Positions 1 to 12,307 of a DNA stretch of 64,000 nucleotides are shown here, in pieces (positions within the stretch are counted from its first letter, which is position 1; every line of letters begins with the position of its first letter). Source of the stretch: Trichaptum fuscoviolaceum (Eukaryota > Basidiomycota > Agaricomycetes > Hymenochaetales > Trichaptaceae); the NCBI GenBank assembly GCA_910574455.1, contig CAJSYZ010000011.1:310001-374000 (forward strand), written 5' to 3'. The translations under genes were made by a program, and so were the position numbers. A model generated the notes under the pieces. The model made no database searches. It was not told the DNA's origin and worked only from the letters and a program-made list of their open reading frames with translations.

Positions 1-1844
1 ATGAAGGAAGGATGTAGCATGAGGATCACTGTGCTTCACTGTCTGGCACTCACCTGTCCACCTGGTTTTGTCTCGTTGTTCTTATCCTCAAGTACGGAAA
101 GGGATTGGTTAGTAGATTGGAAAAGGTAGGAATGATATGACGTCGCTTACCGTTGAAACCTGCGACCCGGAGAGAGTGTCGCGCAGCAACTTCCTTTTCT
201 TTGAGTTCAAGTTGCTGCTACCTCCATCCTGTTCATTACACGACAGTTGGCAGAAAAATAATAACGAAGGGATATGATCAAACGGTCATGGGGTAACTGA
301 CGTGAATCGAACAGTAATAAGTCACACTCACACTAGCTTGAGCCGGCCTTGTCAGCCTCCTCGGATCGCTTTCGCCCTACAAGCAAGGTATTCAGACTGC
401 ATCTGCCATTCTAATGTTCCGTCAACTCACAATATTTGTGTCCGAATCGACAAAATGTGCTGTCTGTTGCACGCTGATTGAGCTATTCTTTACACCATGA
501 TAGCTTGCGAGGGTTATTGTTTCTCCTTCATCCTCCCAAGGACTTAAGTTTTCATTGTCTTGCAATGAGATGCTGTGTCTAGTGTAGCTTGGCGTCAGCG
601 AAGCTCATAATATGGTAACAAAGACGAGAGTGTCATCGTTGTAGGTAGAAGGAAATTTGATCCCGTTGTCGGAGCGTCATGATCCGCTTCTTTAGCATGA
701 ACATTAGTAATCTAGTTGCCAGTGGATCAAACTATGAGCTTTAGCTGAGTCTAAATCAAGCTTCACACTTACCATTACATCGTGCATTCCAGAAATTGAT
801 CCCGTACGCATTGCAAGATTTCAAATTTAAACTCACAAATTGATCCCTCTCGAGTCTATCCCAGCCACCTCAAGTCCTCCATCCTCTTCACCAATGAAAG
901 TGGATTCATCTGTGTTGCGAAGCGCCCTGGCAGGTCGCTTTGTCTTGTCGTCCCGCTTTGACGTAGCGGGCGAGTCTATTATATCCGTTTCTTCACCAGA
1001 AAGGCTCTCGTTCTGTCCGGCAGGTGCGTGAAAGAAAATGTTGCTTGGAGTGGCGGCAGATCTCGACGTCTTTGCGGTCTGCACACGGGTGCGAAATGGA
1101 AGTTCACCTTTGGGATCTTCTTTCCTAGCCTTTTTTGCAGGCTTTCTGTTTGACGCATCCGTACTCGCCGCTTCATATTGTGAGTCAAAGTAGTCAACCT
1201 CCAAGCTTCGAAAACATCTGAAAATGTATAGGCAGTATAACTCACCAATGTCTAAGTCTTCGTTGTATTCAACTTCACAACCCGACACGTCTTTAACATC
1301 GTTCTTCGAGCCTGCTTACGCCAGTTCAAAGCTATGTAATTACTGATCTGAGGTTGAAGACTTACTACTAGCTTCGCCCTTCGGCTTCCTACATCCACGT
1401 TTTCCAGCGAGTTTAGGCACTGTTGAGCCCATCTGGGTGCGTGTCTCAAGAGCCTTCGACAAATTGTTTTCAATTTCTACGGTCTCTAGCATCGCTGCTT
1501 CTTGGTTTTCTGCTGCAGTCACCTTCTTTCGTACCTTGTCAGCTGCCTCTTGTTCTTTTGCTGCCCGTTTCTGCTCCGCAGCGAGTTTTTTCCTCTCTTT
1601 CGCGACCGCGACTTGCTGGGCCGCAGCTCTGCGGAAAGCTGCCCGTTCTTCCTTCTGTTTTTTCCTTCTCCTCCTTCTCCTTCAATGCCTCATCCCGCCT
1701 CGCTGCCTGCTGTACTTTCCTTTTGTCTTTTTCTTCCTTCTCCCGCAATATCTCCTCCTTTGTTCGTCTTGTTCTGAGTTGGTCAACTACTGCTCCGGGG
1801 TGCTGGTTATTGTTCTTAGCCCTCGTCTGTCTTCGAGTTGACAT
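1..1844 (-). CDS. coiled-coil accessory gene of the Plavaka element, N-terminal part (E1 copy, runs off the window)
   Basis: The gene starts at 1844 on the minus strand and leaves the window at position 1. Its first exon encodes a basic N-terminus with HPGAVVDQLRTRRT, followed by a long Lys/Glu/Ala-rich coiled coil. Later exons are Ser/Thr/Lys-rich. An indel relative to E2 near 1665 shifts the frame inside the coiled coil, so this copy may be damaged. The function is unknown. It is divergent from the transposase with about 235 bp between starts, and the same pairing occurs in E2, so it is a resident accessory gene and not a chance neighbour. Its E2 homologue continues through many short exons to an acidic C-terminus. 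Confidence 0.7.
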
Positions 1845-2078
1845 TTTGTGCAGTGTTTTGAGACTTGGGTGATAATAAGATGGATCGAAGGTGCTAGTTC
1901 AAGATCAGGGAGGCGGGGGCGTCTATCTTAGACAAGTTGAAAATTTACGCCCACTACTAGTACTACCGTGACTACTCTATGACTAATTTTAACTCAGGTT
2001 CAAGTTCACTCACTGCCAGCCTGCTGGCACTCAGCTGTGAGTCCCAATCATCGACATGTACTACTGAAGGTTACATTG
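1845..2078. promoter_or_regulatory. divergent promoter between accessory gene and transposase (E1)
   Basis: This is the only space between two divergent starts. It aligns well with 30828-31099 in E2. The differences are almost entirely gains or losses of XY-C-rc-G-XY words: TACTAGTA at 1955-1962 is present here only, while E2 has extra TC, CA and TT words. No TATA box stands out. Confidence 0.55.
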
Positions 2079-5000
2079 ATGCCAGCGACACGGAAAAAGC
2101 ACGATCCCCTTCATTTTCCACCAACTATTCGATGCACCTTGCCCAGCTGTAGTAGGACGTTCAAGAGTCAATCTGGAAGAGCAAGACATGAATATTCAGC
2201 TCATCCGATGTCATCCGTGGCAAGATCTACTGCCTGTGGTCACGACTACTATGATCCTTCACCTATTCGACCCACACGAGCTCCAACTCCTCAACCTCTA
2301 CCGAGGTCGTCCGAACTTCCAACAGAGGGTCATTTTGAGAGCGGCCCTGACTCCTACGATTACGATATTTCCATGCTTACACAGGATATCTCGATGCTCA
2401 GTATAGGCCGAGACGAGCTGCTTCAAGACCTAGACAGACCTGATTCTCTGTCCCATTCTGGCACCGGAAGTGACAGTGGCCGTAGTGCATCCTCTGAAGA
2501 TTTGGACTTCGACGTTGGAGATCATGAGGAGAGTGATGGTGACCTAAAGGTGTATCACAGATATATGAATGGTGCGCACCAAGTATATTGTCCTCGGTTT
2601 GATAGCACTCTGATGAAAAACATCGTGCAGCCACCCCGTGTGATGCGGAAGGAAACAACTTAGAAAACGACGAACCACCTGTTCCGCGAAATGAACCTGC
2701 ACCAAATGACTGGTCTCCCTATTCGTGCCGAGCAGATTTTGAGCTCGCAGACTTTCTTTATCGCGATGAGCAAATGTCTGCTGGTAATATAACAAAGCTT
2801 CTCGGAATCATGAAGGCTTACCAGCGAATTCAGTCTGTGAAGAACGCGAAATCTGGCGGATATTCTGAGTTGGACGTAACTAAGCCCGACGATGACTCAG
2901 ATCTGGATCCCACTAGTACGCTACTCGATGGAGACGCACAAAAGTTGTACAATGTCATTGACGCTACGAGAGTTGGTGATGTGCCTTGGAAATCCTTTAG
3001 TAACTTCTACACGGACAACAATGGCCAAAAAGCGACAGACGAGAACACCGAGTCATGGAAGAGGAAAGGATATGATGTATGGTATCGGGATCCCTTGGAA
3101 GTGATCCGAAATTTGGTGGATAATACGGCTTTAGAAGGCGAATTCGACTATGTCCCATTTCGTGAATATCAGCCAAAGGAGGAATCTGATGACATCAATG
3201 ACAAAGAACGAGTGTTCAGAAATTACATGTCCGGAAATTTTGCTTGGGAACAGGCTGTAGGTCATGACTCATGAACTCGCAGGAAACATACTGATTATCC
3301 TTGACTTAGAATAAGATCTACGCCGAAGATAAAGCAGTCCATGGATCTATGTTCGTTCCGGTGATCTTGGGGAGCGACAAGACAACAGTTTCCGTTGGAA
3401 CTGGCAACAACGAATATTATCCGTTATATCTCTCAATAGGAAATGTATCAAACAAGGCCCGGCGGTCCCAAAAGTTGAATACAGTCCAGCTTGTAGCATT
3501 TTTAGCAATACCAAAGAGTGTGTGTCAAAAACTGAGCCATTCAATTGTGTTTTGACGCTTTTTTGCAGCTGAGCGACAGTACGAAAAGTCAGATGACTTC
3601 CGTCGCTTTAGACATCAAATTTTTCATTCATCTATATCGAGAATCTTGAGTTCACTGAAGACCGCCATGTCCATAAACAATGAACAGACCATTCTCCGGT
3701 GCCCTGATGGTCACTTGCGTAGGTCGGTTCTCGGACTCGGCTCGTATATAGCCGATTATCCGGAACAGGTGAGTCTATGCGCAATATGCACTGGATGGTG
3801 CTGCAAGTAAGTACCATCCTTTCCAAAATCGCATAGGAGTCTGAGGAAATGGCTTACGGTGGCTATATAGATGCACAGCTCCCCACAAGGACCTAGATAA
3901 TCCGGAGTTTGCATCAAATCCTCGAACAAAAGAGCTACACGAACGATTGATAGAGCAGGTAAATGACAACAACTTAACCAGAGCAACAATTCGCAAAGAG
4001 TATGGGTTCCACCAAGATATCGTGGTATGTGCTCCAAATTCTCCATTGGATGCGCTTCTAAGAACTATGTTTTCCCGTAGCCCTTCACCAATGACTTTCC
4101 GCGCGCAGATATATGCGATCTCATTTCTCCGGACCTATTGCACCAAATCATCAAAGGTGTTTTCAAGGATCATCTTGTCGAGTGGATATGCCAGAGCTTG
4201 ACCACAACAGAGCTGGATATTGTGGATAAAAGGTGCCATTCTCAAACAATTTGTATAATATGAATACTATCGCTGACCTCCGCGTAGAATCAGAGTCGCT
4301 GCTCCTTTTCCTGGACTACGTAGATTCCCCGAAGGCCGAGGCTTCAAGCAATGGACAGGCAATGATTCAAAGGCACTTATGAAAGTATGTGATTTTTCCT
4401 TCTTGTTCGAGGCGGTCGTTTGCTGATAGTAGTCGATGTAAACCGCTTAGGTGTATCTTCCGGCTATTGTGGGCATTGTGCAGGATGATATAATTCATGC
4501 ATTGAGTGCATTTCTCGACTTCTGTTATCTTGTGCGTCGGTACACGATTACAGCCTCAACACTTGATCAGATCAAAGCCTCTCTGGATTGCTTTCATCAA
4601 TATCGGCAAATATTCATAGCTATGGGTATCCGGGACAACTTCTCACTACCACGACAGCATGCCATGGTCCACTATCCTACAATGATTCCTCTGTTCGCTG
4701 CACCGAGTGGACTATGTTCATCGATCACAGAGAATAAGCACATTTACGCGGTCAAGGAAACATGGCGACGCTCAAACAAAAATGATCCCTTGGGTCAGAT
4801 GATCACAGCAAACCAACGACTCAGTAAACTTATTGCATCAAGGGCAGACTTCAAAAGGCGTGGAATGCTGGATGATACGTTAGCCGAGGCTTCGTGGAGA
4901 GCTTTGCGAGATGTTTTGCGCAAGAATATGTCGTCAGAGTCAGAGTCGGATGACGCTGAGAGGGACCCTGATGCCAGTGGGGGAGAGCAGATGCAACAAC

Positions 5001-6083
5001 GTGACGTATTAGTAGTAGGTGAAGCTGATGATACAGATGACTTCTTCGATGCCATTGTGGGTATTCAAGAGCTCAACGAAATTGCAGATTTGGACGATTC
5101 CGAAAGTTTAATAGATGAGCCACAGCGTGGTGCGGTTCATGGCGTAGGAAATGCTGAACGCCAGCTCCGCTTGGGTGGCAAGAATGACCCTTTGAGCTTT
5201 ACGTTAATGGCTTCAAAAAAACGTTAGTGAAACATCCTTTTGGTGCTGCAAATCCAACTTGTTTATTGTTATCCTTGCAGAGTCCAGTAAAGTGTACCCT
5301 AAACAGCTCGATGCTCTCGCGGCAATAGAAGGCTATCCAGAACTTCGACAACTCCGACAACTCATCAAGAAACACTTATTCAACAAGTACGAAAGTTGTA
5401 ACACCAACTCAAAGTGTTCTGCTACTACTAGTAGTAGCAGGCAAGCCAAATTAAACTACAACGGATTTGAACACTATAAACTGGATATTAGCAATGACTT
5501 TTCAATTTTCCATTCAGCCACCGCGTTCTTTGCGTATCGTGGTGAATCGATCCCTATAGAACAAGCAATGAGGGAGGTGATCAGGTCCAGTCCCTCTTGG
5601 CGCGGAAAACCTCGACGAGATGCAGTTCTTGTCCGAGGTGGTTCCCGCAAACAGGGGTTCGCAGGAATGAGAGTTGCCAGGGTTATACTTTTTTTCTCAT
5701 TCACCGTTAAAGTGGAACGTCAGGAATGCGCTCTCGTCCAGTTTTTCAAGCGTGTTGGAGAATCGCCCGACCCGAAAACAAGAATGTGGATAGTTGAACC
5801 AGCATATGAGTTGGAGAGCTCTACCGCCTGTGTCGGACGCTGTCCCGGAGTGAATGACAGTGGCAGACATCACTATCACCGTGACTGCAAGGCTCCGAAG
5901 CTGTCTGTGATAGATATAGGGGACATCTTTCGTTTAGCTCACCTCCTTGGGGTCCCGAAGGGTGACGAATCTCCTCCGAAGTCATTGACACCTGAGGAAT
6001 CCCTGGACTTTTACGATAGATTCTACGTTAACAGATTTGCTGACATGCACATGCACGAAACATTGTACGAAACTAGACAATGA
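2079..6083 (+). CDS. Plavaka-family transposase (E1 copy)
   Basis: A multi-exon transposase of the fungal Plavaka group (CMC/CACTA-like DDE superfamily). Translation starts at the ATG of MPATRKK; a C2H2-like zinc finger follows (CTLPSC...H-x5-H). Next comes the conserved core: WSPYSCRADFELADFLY, then FVPVILGSDKTTVSVGTGNN with the likely first catalytic Asp. After that are CPDGHLRRSVLGLGSYIADYPEQ split by an intron, a Cys-rich ICTGWCC stretch, FSLPRQHAMVHY and GLCSSITENKHIYAVKE. The C-terminal domain ends in YVNRFADMHMHET. Inferred introns include 2571-about 2624, one after EQA near 3257, one at the IPK codons near 3517, one at 3770-3870, one near 4025-4078, one near 4235-4288 and one at about 5222-5280. 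No stop interrupts the spliced frame I traced, so it may be active. The start is fixed by the aligned E2 copy. Confidence 0.88.
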
Positions 6084-6532
6084 TTACTACTAACTTGAAG
6101 TAAAGCTTTTCAATTAGCATACACAACCTTGAATGTACTATATTGAAACTTACGAGTGAGGACTCGGATATGGCAATGAAACAAAAGGATGTACTAGACG
6201 AAACAGACCTTAGTACTACGTATGTAACGTAGTACTACACTGGCATTGCAGCATTGGCTCTTAAAGACTAGTAGTACCATGACACTGTTTTAACTTCAAC
6301 TTCAAGTTATGGTGTTCTTGGCTTGCTTTCAGGTTGTACAGTATACTACTAGTGGTACACTGGCAATGATATCATGGCAGTAGTATTTCATTCAGGTTGG
6401 TCAAGGCAATGTTATTATCAGCAAATCACAAAGCGACACAAGGAAAAACTGTAGACACTAGCATAGCGCAAAGATTACATGGGAACTCCAAGTCATAGCT
6501 TCACCTCCGAGTCCAGCTCTGCCCCGCAACAG
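6084..6532. other. convergent intergenic region, no gene seen
   Basis: This lies between the 3' ends of the transposase and accessory gene B. It contains scattered ACT/AGT runs (for example near 6215-6275 and 6340-6360) and CTTGAA words. I see no ORF or structured RNA that I would call. Confidence 0.5.
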
Positions 6533-8977
6533 CTAGTTGTGGTGACTGTTTCTATTAGAAGTCCTTTCTTCCTGCTTGCCATTAGGAAGATACATCGGTG
6601 TGCAAATATCCTCAGGCTTTCGGTTCATCACTTCGCTTAGATAATCGCGATACTGTGAGTTGTAGATCTCTCCCGGTGATAAACTCGTCCTGGCAGTCGA
6701 AGCCCCGGCCGTAACCCTCGCTCCGGGTGGTATATCGTTACATATCTCGAGCACCGTTGCTATCAGTTGGTCTTGAAATTTATCATGGGGGTACTATTGC
6801 GGGTATCCTTCAAGTCTACGTAAGCCGTGAACTTCTCAATAGAGTCAAGGACTGCGTCAGTCCTCTCCTCCCGAGCATGTATGATATCGTTCATTACGTG
6901 GCGGATTGAACGGGATAGCTGGTTACCCATGACTGTGTAGAAAAGATCCTCGTTGAGGACTATTTGCAACCACCTCTTGACGACTTTAAAACCATGTATC
7001 AACTCCCGCTGAATCCTTTCCAAACGACGGACATCTCGTAAGTCGAGTTTCTTCAAAAAATCAGCGAAAGAGGGATTAGGCCCCAAGGCCTTCAAGGTCC
7101 TTTTCATGTCTTCAACAGATTTGATGCGAAGGTCGTCGGCCATAACAAAGTTCGGCACTTCTTCACCGTTATGGAGTGCGCGGACCTTGTCCCAAAGTGT
7201 GAGCGCCAGTCTCCGTCCAATCTCCGAGTCTTTAAAGACTAGATGCTTGTGAACGTCAGGCTGAGGGCGTACCTGAGGCAATCCCCCAAACAGTTGGACC
7301 GCAGGCGTTACGAAAGTTCCTGGGTTGTCCACCGTCATTGAGTAGAGCCTTTCCTGTGCATTGGGCTTGAAATTAAACTGAAGAGCTGCCGATTGTTGGA
7401 GGAGTTTGTCAATTTCTACGATGAAATCGTAAAGTGCGTTGTAATGGAGCTGGAAATATGGTAGAAAGAACCGGAAAGCAGTTAATTTGTTCACCTGAGA
7501 TGCGTCGAATGGCAGGTTTTGACGTTGCCGAGCTTCACGATTCAGGATAAATTTGACATGTGGTGGGTCTTTTACCACAGTGTAGGATTTTTCTTCCGGT
7601 TCCGGGGAACGACTCGAAGTCGGAGGTGGCAAGTAAACTCGAAGGTATCGTTTAAAGTGTTCATGCATGACGACAGACAATGTCTTAAAGTTGGCGGCAA
7701 AGTAATTGAGAGTGCCGGGAACAGAATTATGTGAGTACTTGGTTCTCAGTATCTCCTCGCCAGTGAAATCAAGGACAATTGCACAGCCTTCCCGGAGGTA
7801 GGTCAGTAGATTATCTGTAAGCTTCCTCATTCTTACAGCGTCGCCTGCTTGCCGTGACTAACAAGGGTATGTTTTTAGATGTCACTCTTTTTAGAAATGT
7901 GATCATGTTACTTACCCCAGACATTTTGTCTTCCACGAGATCGATTGACGCTGATACGTCATTTAAAGTATCTGCAACGTTCTTCTGGACTCCTTCCATC
8001 ACGGCAAACCTCTTCTCCAAATCCGTAACTCGAGCCCTCAATTCATTGGAATCCTTTTTATGAAATTCCTCCCATTTTTTCAGCTTCTTGGTCAAGTCCT
8101 GCAGCTGCTTGACTCCTGCATTTGGATCGTAAAGGGCGCGAGCTCAGAGGGGGTTGGCGAATGAGATGAACTCTTTGGGATCAAGTGAGCCGATTCGATG
8201 TTTTCTGTGCCAGTGAAGGGTTAGCTTTGGACACAGACTATGATAGAAAAGGGAGGAAGAATGCGTTACCTTCGCTTGGATCGACGTTATCAACTTGAGA
8301 ATCCGATACTCCAATTGCCGGCGAACTGCGCATAGATTTTTGGGCAGCAGACACTTTAGAACGCAAATCCGACAACATGTCATTTGGAGTACTACGTGGG
8401 CTGCGGCTGCCAGTGAATCGAGGCCGAGGAGTAGGTGAAGGGGTTGAAGGGTTGAGGACGCTAATTTGAAGAACCCTCTTATTTGGAATAGTCGGATCGT
8501 TCTGCGCGACGTCCCGCCTCTGAGTCTCCCCTCGATAGCCATTGGCGCCAGAGTATGTTCCAAGTTCTTCACGCGGGTTATAACTGTTGTGTACGTGTTG
8601 TGCGCTGCCTCTATAGTCGCGGTACGCCTCCACAGGGTATGAAGAGCTGGTCCTGTCTCGGTATTGCCCACTGGCGCTGGTACTAGTACGGCTCGGCCCC
8701 GGAGTGCTCGTGGGACTGTACTCATGATCGTTCCTCCTCCGTTTATTACTTCTGTCCTTCCTGTGCCAGCCTGAGTGTTTCTGTGAATACGGCGGTGAAT
8801 AGTGACGTTCATGGGCATTCCGATTACCACTGGAACGACGCTCGACAGAAACGCGCTCCGACTCGGATTCGGATTCTTCGAAATAATTGTCAGAACCGGC
8901 GAGGGGTCCGACTCAAACTCAGGCTCACCTTCACTTTTCGGGCTGCGCTGACGCTTGTTACTATTGTATGATGGCAT
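6533..8977 (-). CDS. Plavaka-element accessory gene B (E1 copy), unknown function
   Basis: Reading leftwards from MPSYNSNKRQRS at 8977, the protein has a charged, Ser/Pro-rich N-terminus. A coiled coil follows (VKQLQDLTKKLKKWEEF, about 8095-7811). A helical domain contains LTAFRFFLPYFQLHYNAL, and the C-terminus is helical (ERIQRELIHGFKVVKRWL). A frame break near 6794-6819 is bridged if a 26-nt GT-AG segment is removed; the frame then runs to the stop at 6533. E2 has a gene in the equivalent position (24271-26287) with the same order of parts, including a matching hydrophobic LAFRFFVPLL segment, but it is too diverged to align by eye throughout. I do not recognise a known domain. Exon boundaries between 8977 and 8095 are uncertain. 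Confidence 0.6.
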
Positions 8978-9004
8978 AACTGCAAACTGGAGGAGTCTCA
9001 GGCT

Positions 9005-10205
9005 TGCCGTGAGTAGTGATGCCGAATATTAGTAATAGTAGTGGTAGTGGTAGTAGTGGTACTACCTCACGCGGAAGTTCGGTAGCGAGTAGTAGTACTA
9101 AGTAGTAGTAGCGAACTTGAAGCGGATCAGGCTCACGCTCGGCCTGAGGCTGTAGCCTGAGTGGTTCTAATCGGTAGAGCTACTACTAGTAGTACTAGAA
9201 GTACAAGCTTGAAGATCTCAGTTAGTGGATGAAGTAGATCTAGAAGGCTGAAAGCTCACTCACCACCAGTGCCAGCAGTCTACAAGTAGGATGAAATTCA
9301 GGTGGACTTCAGGATGAGAGGGCTTCAAGCTGTTGATGTGTGAAGTTGAAGAACAAGCCTAAGTACTAGACTCGGGCACGACACGTCGCTCAGGATCACT
9401 GGGGTGCAACGTCAAGTTGTGGGCATGGGGTACTCAGGCTACTAAATTCGGAACTTGAACTTGAACTAGTTGAAAGTCCGACGGCTCGGAGTGGAAACGC
9501 TACTAGTACCTCAGGCTGCCACGTACTACTGCCGTGACTCCCGGGCCGTCGGAGTCGGACATCATGATCACTGCAACTCACTGGCAGGCTGAATGATCCG
9601 ACTCGGAGTTGGCATTCAAGTTGCGCGCGCCGACAACTTCAACTTGAAATTGAACTTGAATGCCACTGGCATGCCAGTGATGTTTGGCGACTACTACTAC
9701 CTACTATTAGTACTCACTGGCAGGGTACCGTACTACTACTAGCCACTGGCAGCTGAATGATCCAGTCTTAAGCAGCTTAAGCTTCCAGTTCTGTCCACTC
9801 AGACTGGCAAGTTGTCACAATCTCAACTTTACTACTACTACTAGTAGTAGTATACGGTTCGAGTCCGAGTTCGAGTCCGAGTCCGAGTCCGAGTCCGAGC
9901 CTGATTTCAAGGCCGGACACCGGACCTGAGTGAGCTTGAAGGCTGGCCCAGCACTGGTGAGTGGCACTCAGGCTGTCCGGCCGGCGTGACGGCGGTACTT
10001 CAAGTTCAAGTTCAAGTTCAAGTTCAAGTTCAAGTTGGAGCCTCAGGCTGAGTCGGAGTCGGGTCAGAGTTCAACTTGAAGTTGACTCGTCATCAATTCA
10101 AGAACTTCAAGTTGAAGCTGAGCCGAGCCTCCTCCGACTTGGACTCGGAGTCTCACAGGCTTCAAGTTACTACTGCTCTACGCCCCGACTCGTGAATGCC
10201 ACCAA
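9005..10205. repeat. word-rich island made of XY-C-rc(XY)-G-XY motifs (E1)
   Basis: A non-coding stretch densely packed with short words: TTCAAG tandem units at about 9999-10035, TCCGAG tandem units at about 9873-9899, (ACT/AGT) runs, CACTGGCA, CTCAGGCT, ATCATGAT at 9561-9568 and CCCGGGCC at 9540-9547. It begins just upstream of gene B. The equivalent place in E2 (22245-24065, upstream of its gene B) holds a similar island. Short open frames here are low-complexity translations and were not called as genes. Confidence 0.75.
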
Positions 10206-10949
10206 CTAGAACTGAGGTTACTACTACAAGAGGTAGTAGGCCTTTCGTTTCACTGTTGAGTTTGCTGTGTATACTCTCTTTTTTCTTCCGCCGCGCATCT
10301 GCCGACTCACTCACTCTGCCTGTCTCAGCATGCTCAAATTGTTCTATCGGTTTCAACGCCTTGCGCAGCTCACGTACGTCTGCACGATACTTTTGTAGCT
10401 CCCTGTGGGTCGACGCGTTTCGGCTCGTTCGGCACGGCTCGTATGGAAACCCAGGGGGTAGGAGTTCGACCGCTTTTGCAGAGGACACGAAACCACTACC
10501 GTCTACGCAATTTACTGCGCCCACAGCAGGTGGTTGCCCCAAGTCTTGCCCCAGGCTTCTCTCGCAAATTTATCCCGACGCGTATCCCCTTACCGACTAA
10601 AGCAATGGCGAGCACACTGGGGCGCATGCGCACACGTCTACCTCCACAGTTGACAACACGAATTCCTTCAGCAATTGGTGATGGTAGAGTGATTACATCC
10701 GTCACCATATATCATGAGTGAACCTTCTCCAATGGATAGAGCTACGCCAGAGAGCTCATCATCAGTGGTGGCTGATGAGTGCAGGACGTTAAAACTGGTT
10801 GCTGCACTTGCATCCGAGGTCTGTTCCTCCCAGGTTTTGAATCGCGAGACGCATCACCGACGTTTGGAATGTGCAAAGAGGCAAGTTACTGAACCGGCGC
10901 TCACAGGCACCAGGAGGGGATGTGCGTGCGGTAATCAGTGAGCGAAAGC
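10206..10949. other. E1 cargo region with no confident gene
   Basis: Short open frames exist on both strands, including a minus-strand charged stretch ELQKYRADVRELRKALKPIE between about 10430 and 10330. None has a convincing start, splice structure or family match. It may be the remains of accessory gene A, which E1 otherwise lacks, but I cannot show this. Confidence 0.35.
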
Positions 10950-11320
10950 TTCTACTGTACTTCTCGAGTAAGTTGTTCTTTTATTTTTTGAATCATAATA
11001 CTCACAGGCTTCTTCAGCTTTGGAGCATCGGCACGGGGAATGTCCATACGTTCTCCGAGAAAATCTGCATAAGATTTACGCCGAAAATTGTATTGTCTTT
11101 TTTCTTGGGCGTGGGGGATTGGACACATCCGTTCGCGTATGGAATCTGCAAATGGGTATGATTCTCTTCACATTCATTCATCCCCGACTCGTCAGTGACA
11201 ACTTTTCAGTACGACTCCGACTTTCTTGTCACCGGAAGGAACGATGGCCGCGTCAGCTTCTTCTCGTTTCATCGTTCCTCTTTTCCTCGACCATCTCCAG
11301 CTCAACAATAAGCGGCCACA
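10950..11320 (+). pseudogene. WD40-repeat gene remnant (F-box/WD40-like)
   Basis: Around 11110-11155 the translation reads GGLDTSVRVWNLQMG, a classic WD40 blade ending. A likely intron follows (gtatgattctc to about 11208). The frame resumes with YDSDFLVTGRNDGRVSFFSF, which resembles the next blade. Only about one and a half blades are visible, and the surrounding frames are broken. Cdc4/Met30-type F-box proteins have similar blades, but the fragment is too short to decide. From 11320 to 12307 I see only an unrecognised open frame (11448-11990). Confidence 0.45.
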
Positions 11321-12307
11321 GGACTTGCACTGAGCAGTCAGGGGACGAGTCTCTATCCCTACCGTCTACACTCACCTCAGGGATCCCTGCTCAATCGACA
11401 TCTAAGCCTAAGTTCGCCTGGCCTGAGCGGCGAAAGAGCCCAAAAACATGGGAAGGATGCTGAACAGCTACGCTCTCTCAACACATACAACAGTGAGGAG
11501 AGAAAAGTTGCGAAGTTGCGCGGTCGGATTCGTATATACGGGGCTATGTATCACCGGGCAGTTTGATGCGTCCCAATATTCCGCTTGCATGCACAAAGTC
11601 CACCAGACGTCGACAAAGCGACTCACAACTCAATTTGCAAATGCAGCGAAGGGAATGATTATAACTGCATTTTCGACATCATCCAAGTTGTCGTGTCCCC
11701 ATTCCTTGCCAAACACCTCTGCCCCGCCACCATTGCCGCCTAAATGGAGAACGCTCGGTTTCAATGTGCAGTATGAGTTGATCGTCGGCCGACAGCGCGA
11801 TTCCCTCAGCTCCGAGGACGAGAAACGCGCCTTCATGCAAATTACTCCTTCCGAAGCGGGTTGGGATGCATTCAAGTTCAAGTTGGCCCATTTCCCATTT
11901 TGGCACGGTTCTAGTTCAAGTTTCGGGTTGAGTACAGGGATGACTGGTTGTATGGTGAGTTACTCGTGGCTTTCTTCGAAATCCTTCTAGAGCTGATGGA
12001 GCAGCTTCTTGTGCAGTGGGTTGTATCCTCCCGACTTCTTCGGAGTTAACATGACTCATTTTCTTGTTCGTTTGTGCTTAAAATGAAAAGAAGCCTTATA
12101 ATCAAGTCATCCGGAAGAAATCATTTGTTATCTCCTATCAGTTCAACTTGCGGTTTATCCAAGTCATAGTACAAAGCACTAATAGCTCCCTCTCTCTTTC
12201 TAGAAGAATGGGAAATCAGAAAACTGACTTCAACTACTTTGTATAAGTGTGAAGTGGGAGCGGGTATCGTCCCCCAAGATCATCATCCAGCCATTCCACC
12301 GTGAATC

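Noticed and set aside
1423..1872. Long plus-strand open frames opposite the coiled-coil gene
   Set aside because: They are the antisense of a Lys/Glu-rich coiled coil (Ser/Phe/Leu-rich shadows), and the homologous strand in E2 shows the same pairing.
9840..10040. Hexamer arrays as telomere-like or CRISPR-like repeats
   Set aside because: Units are TTCAAG and TCCGAG, not the TTAGGG type, and there are no unique spacers of constant length; they fit the dinucleotide rule.
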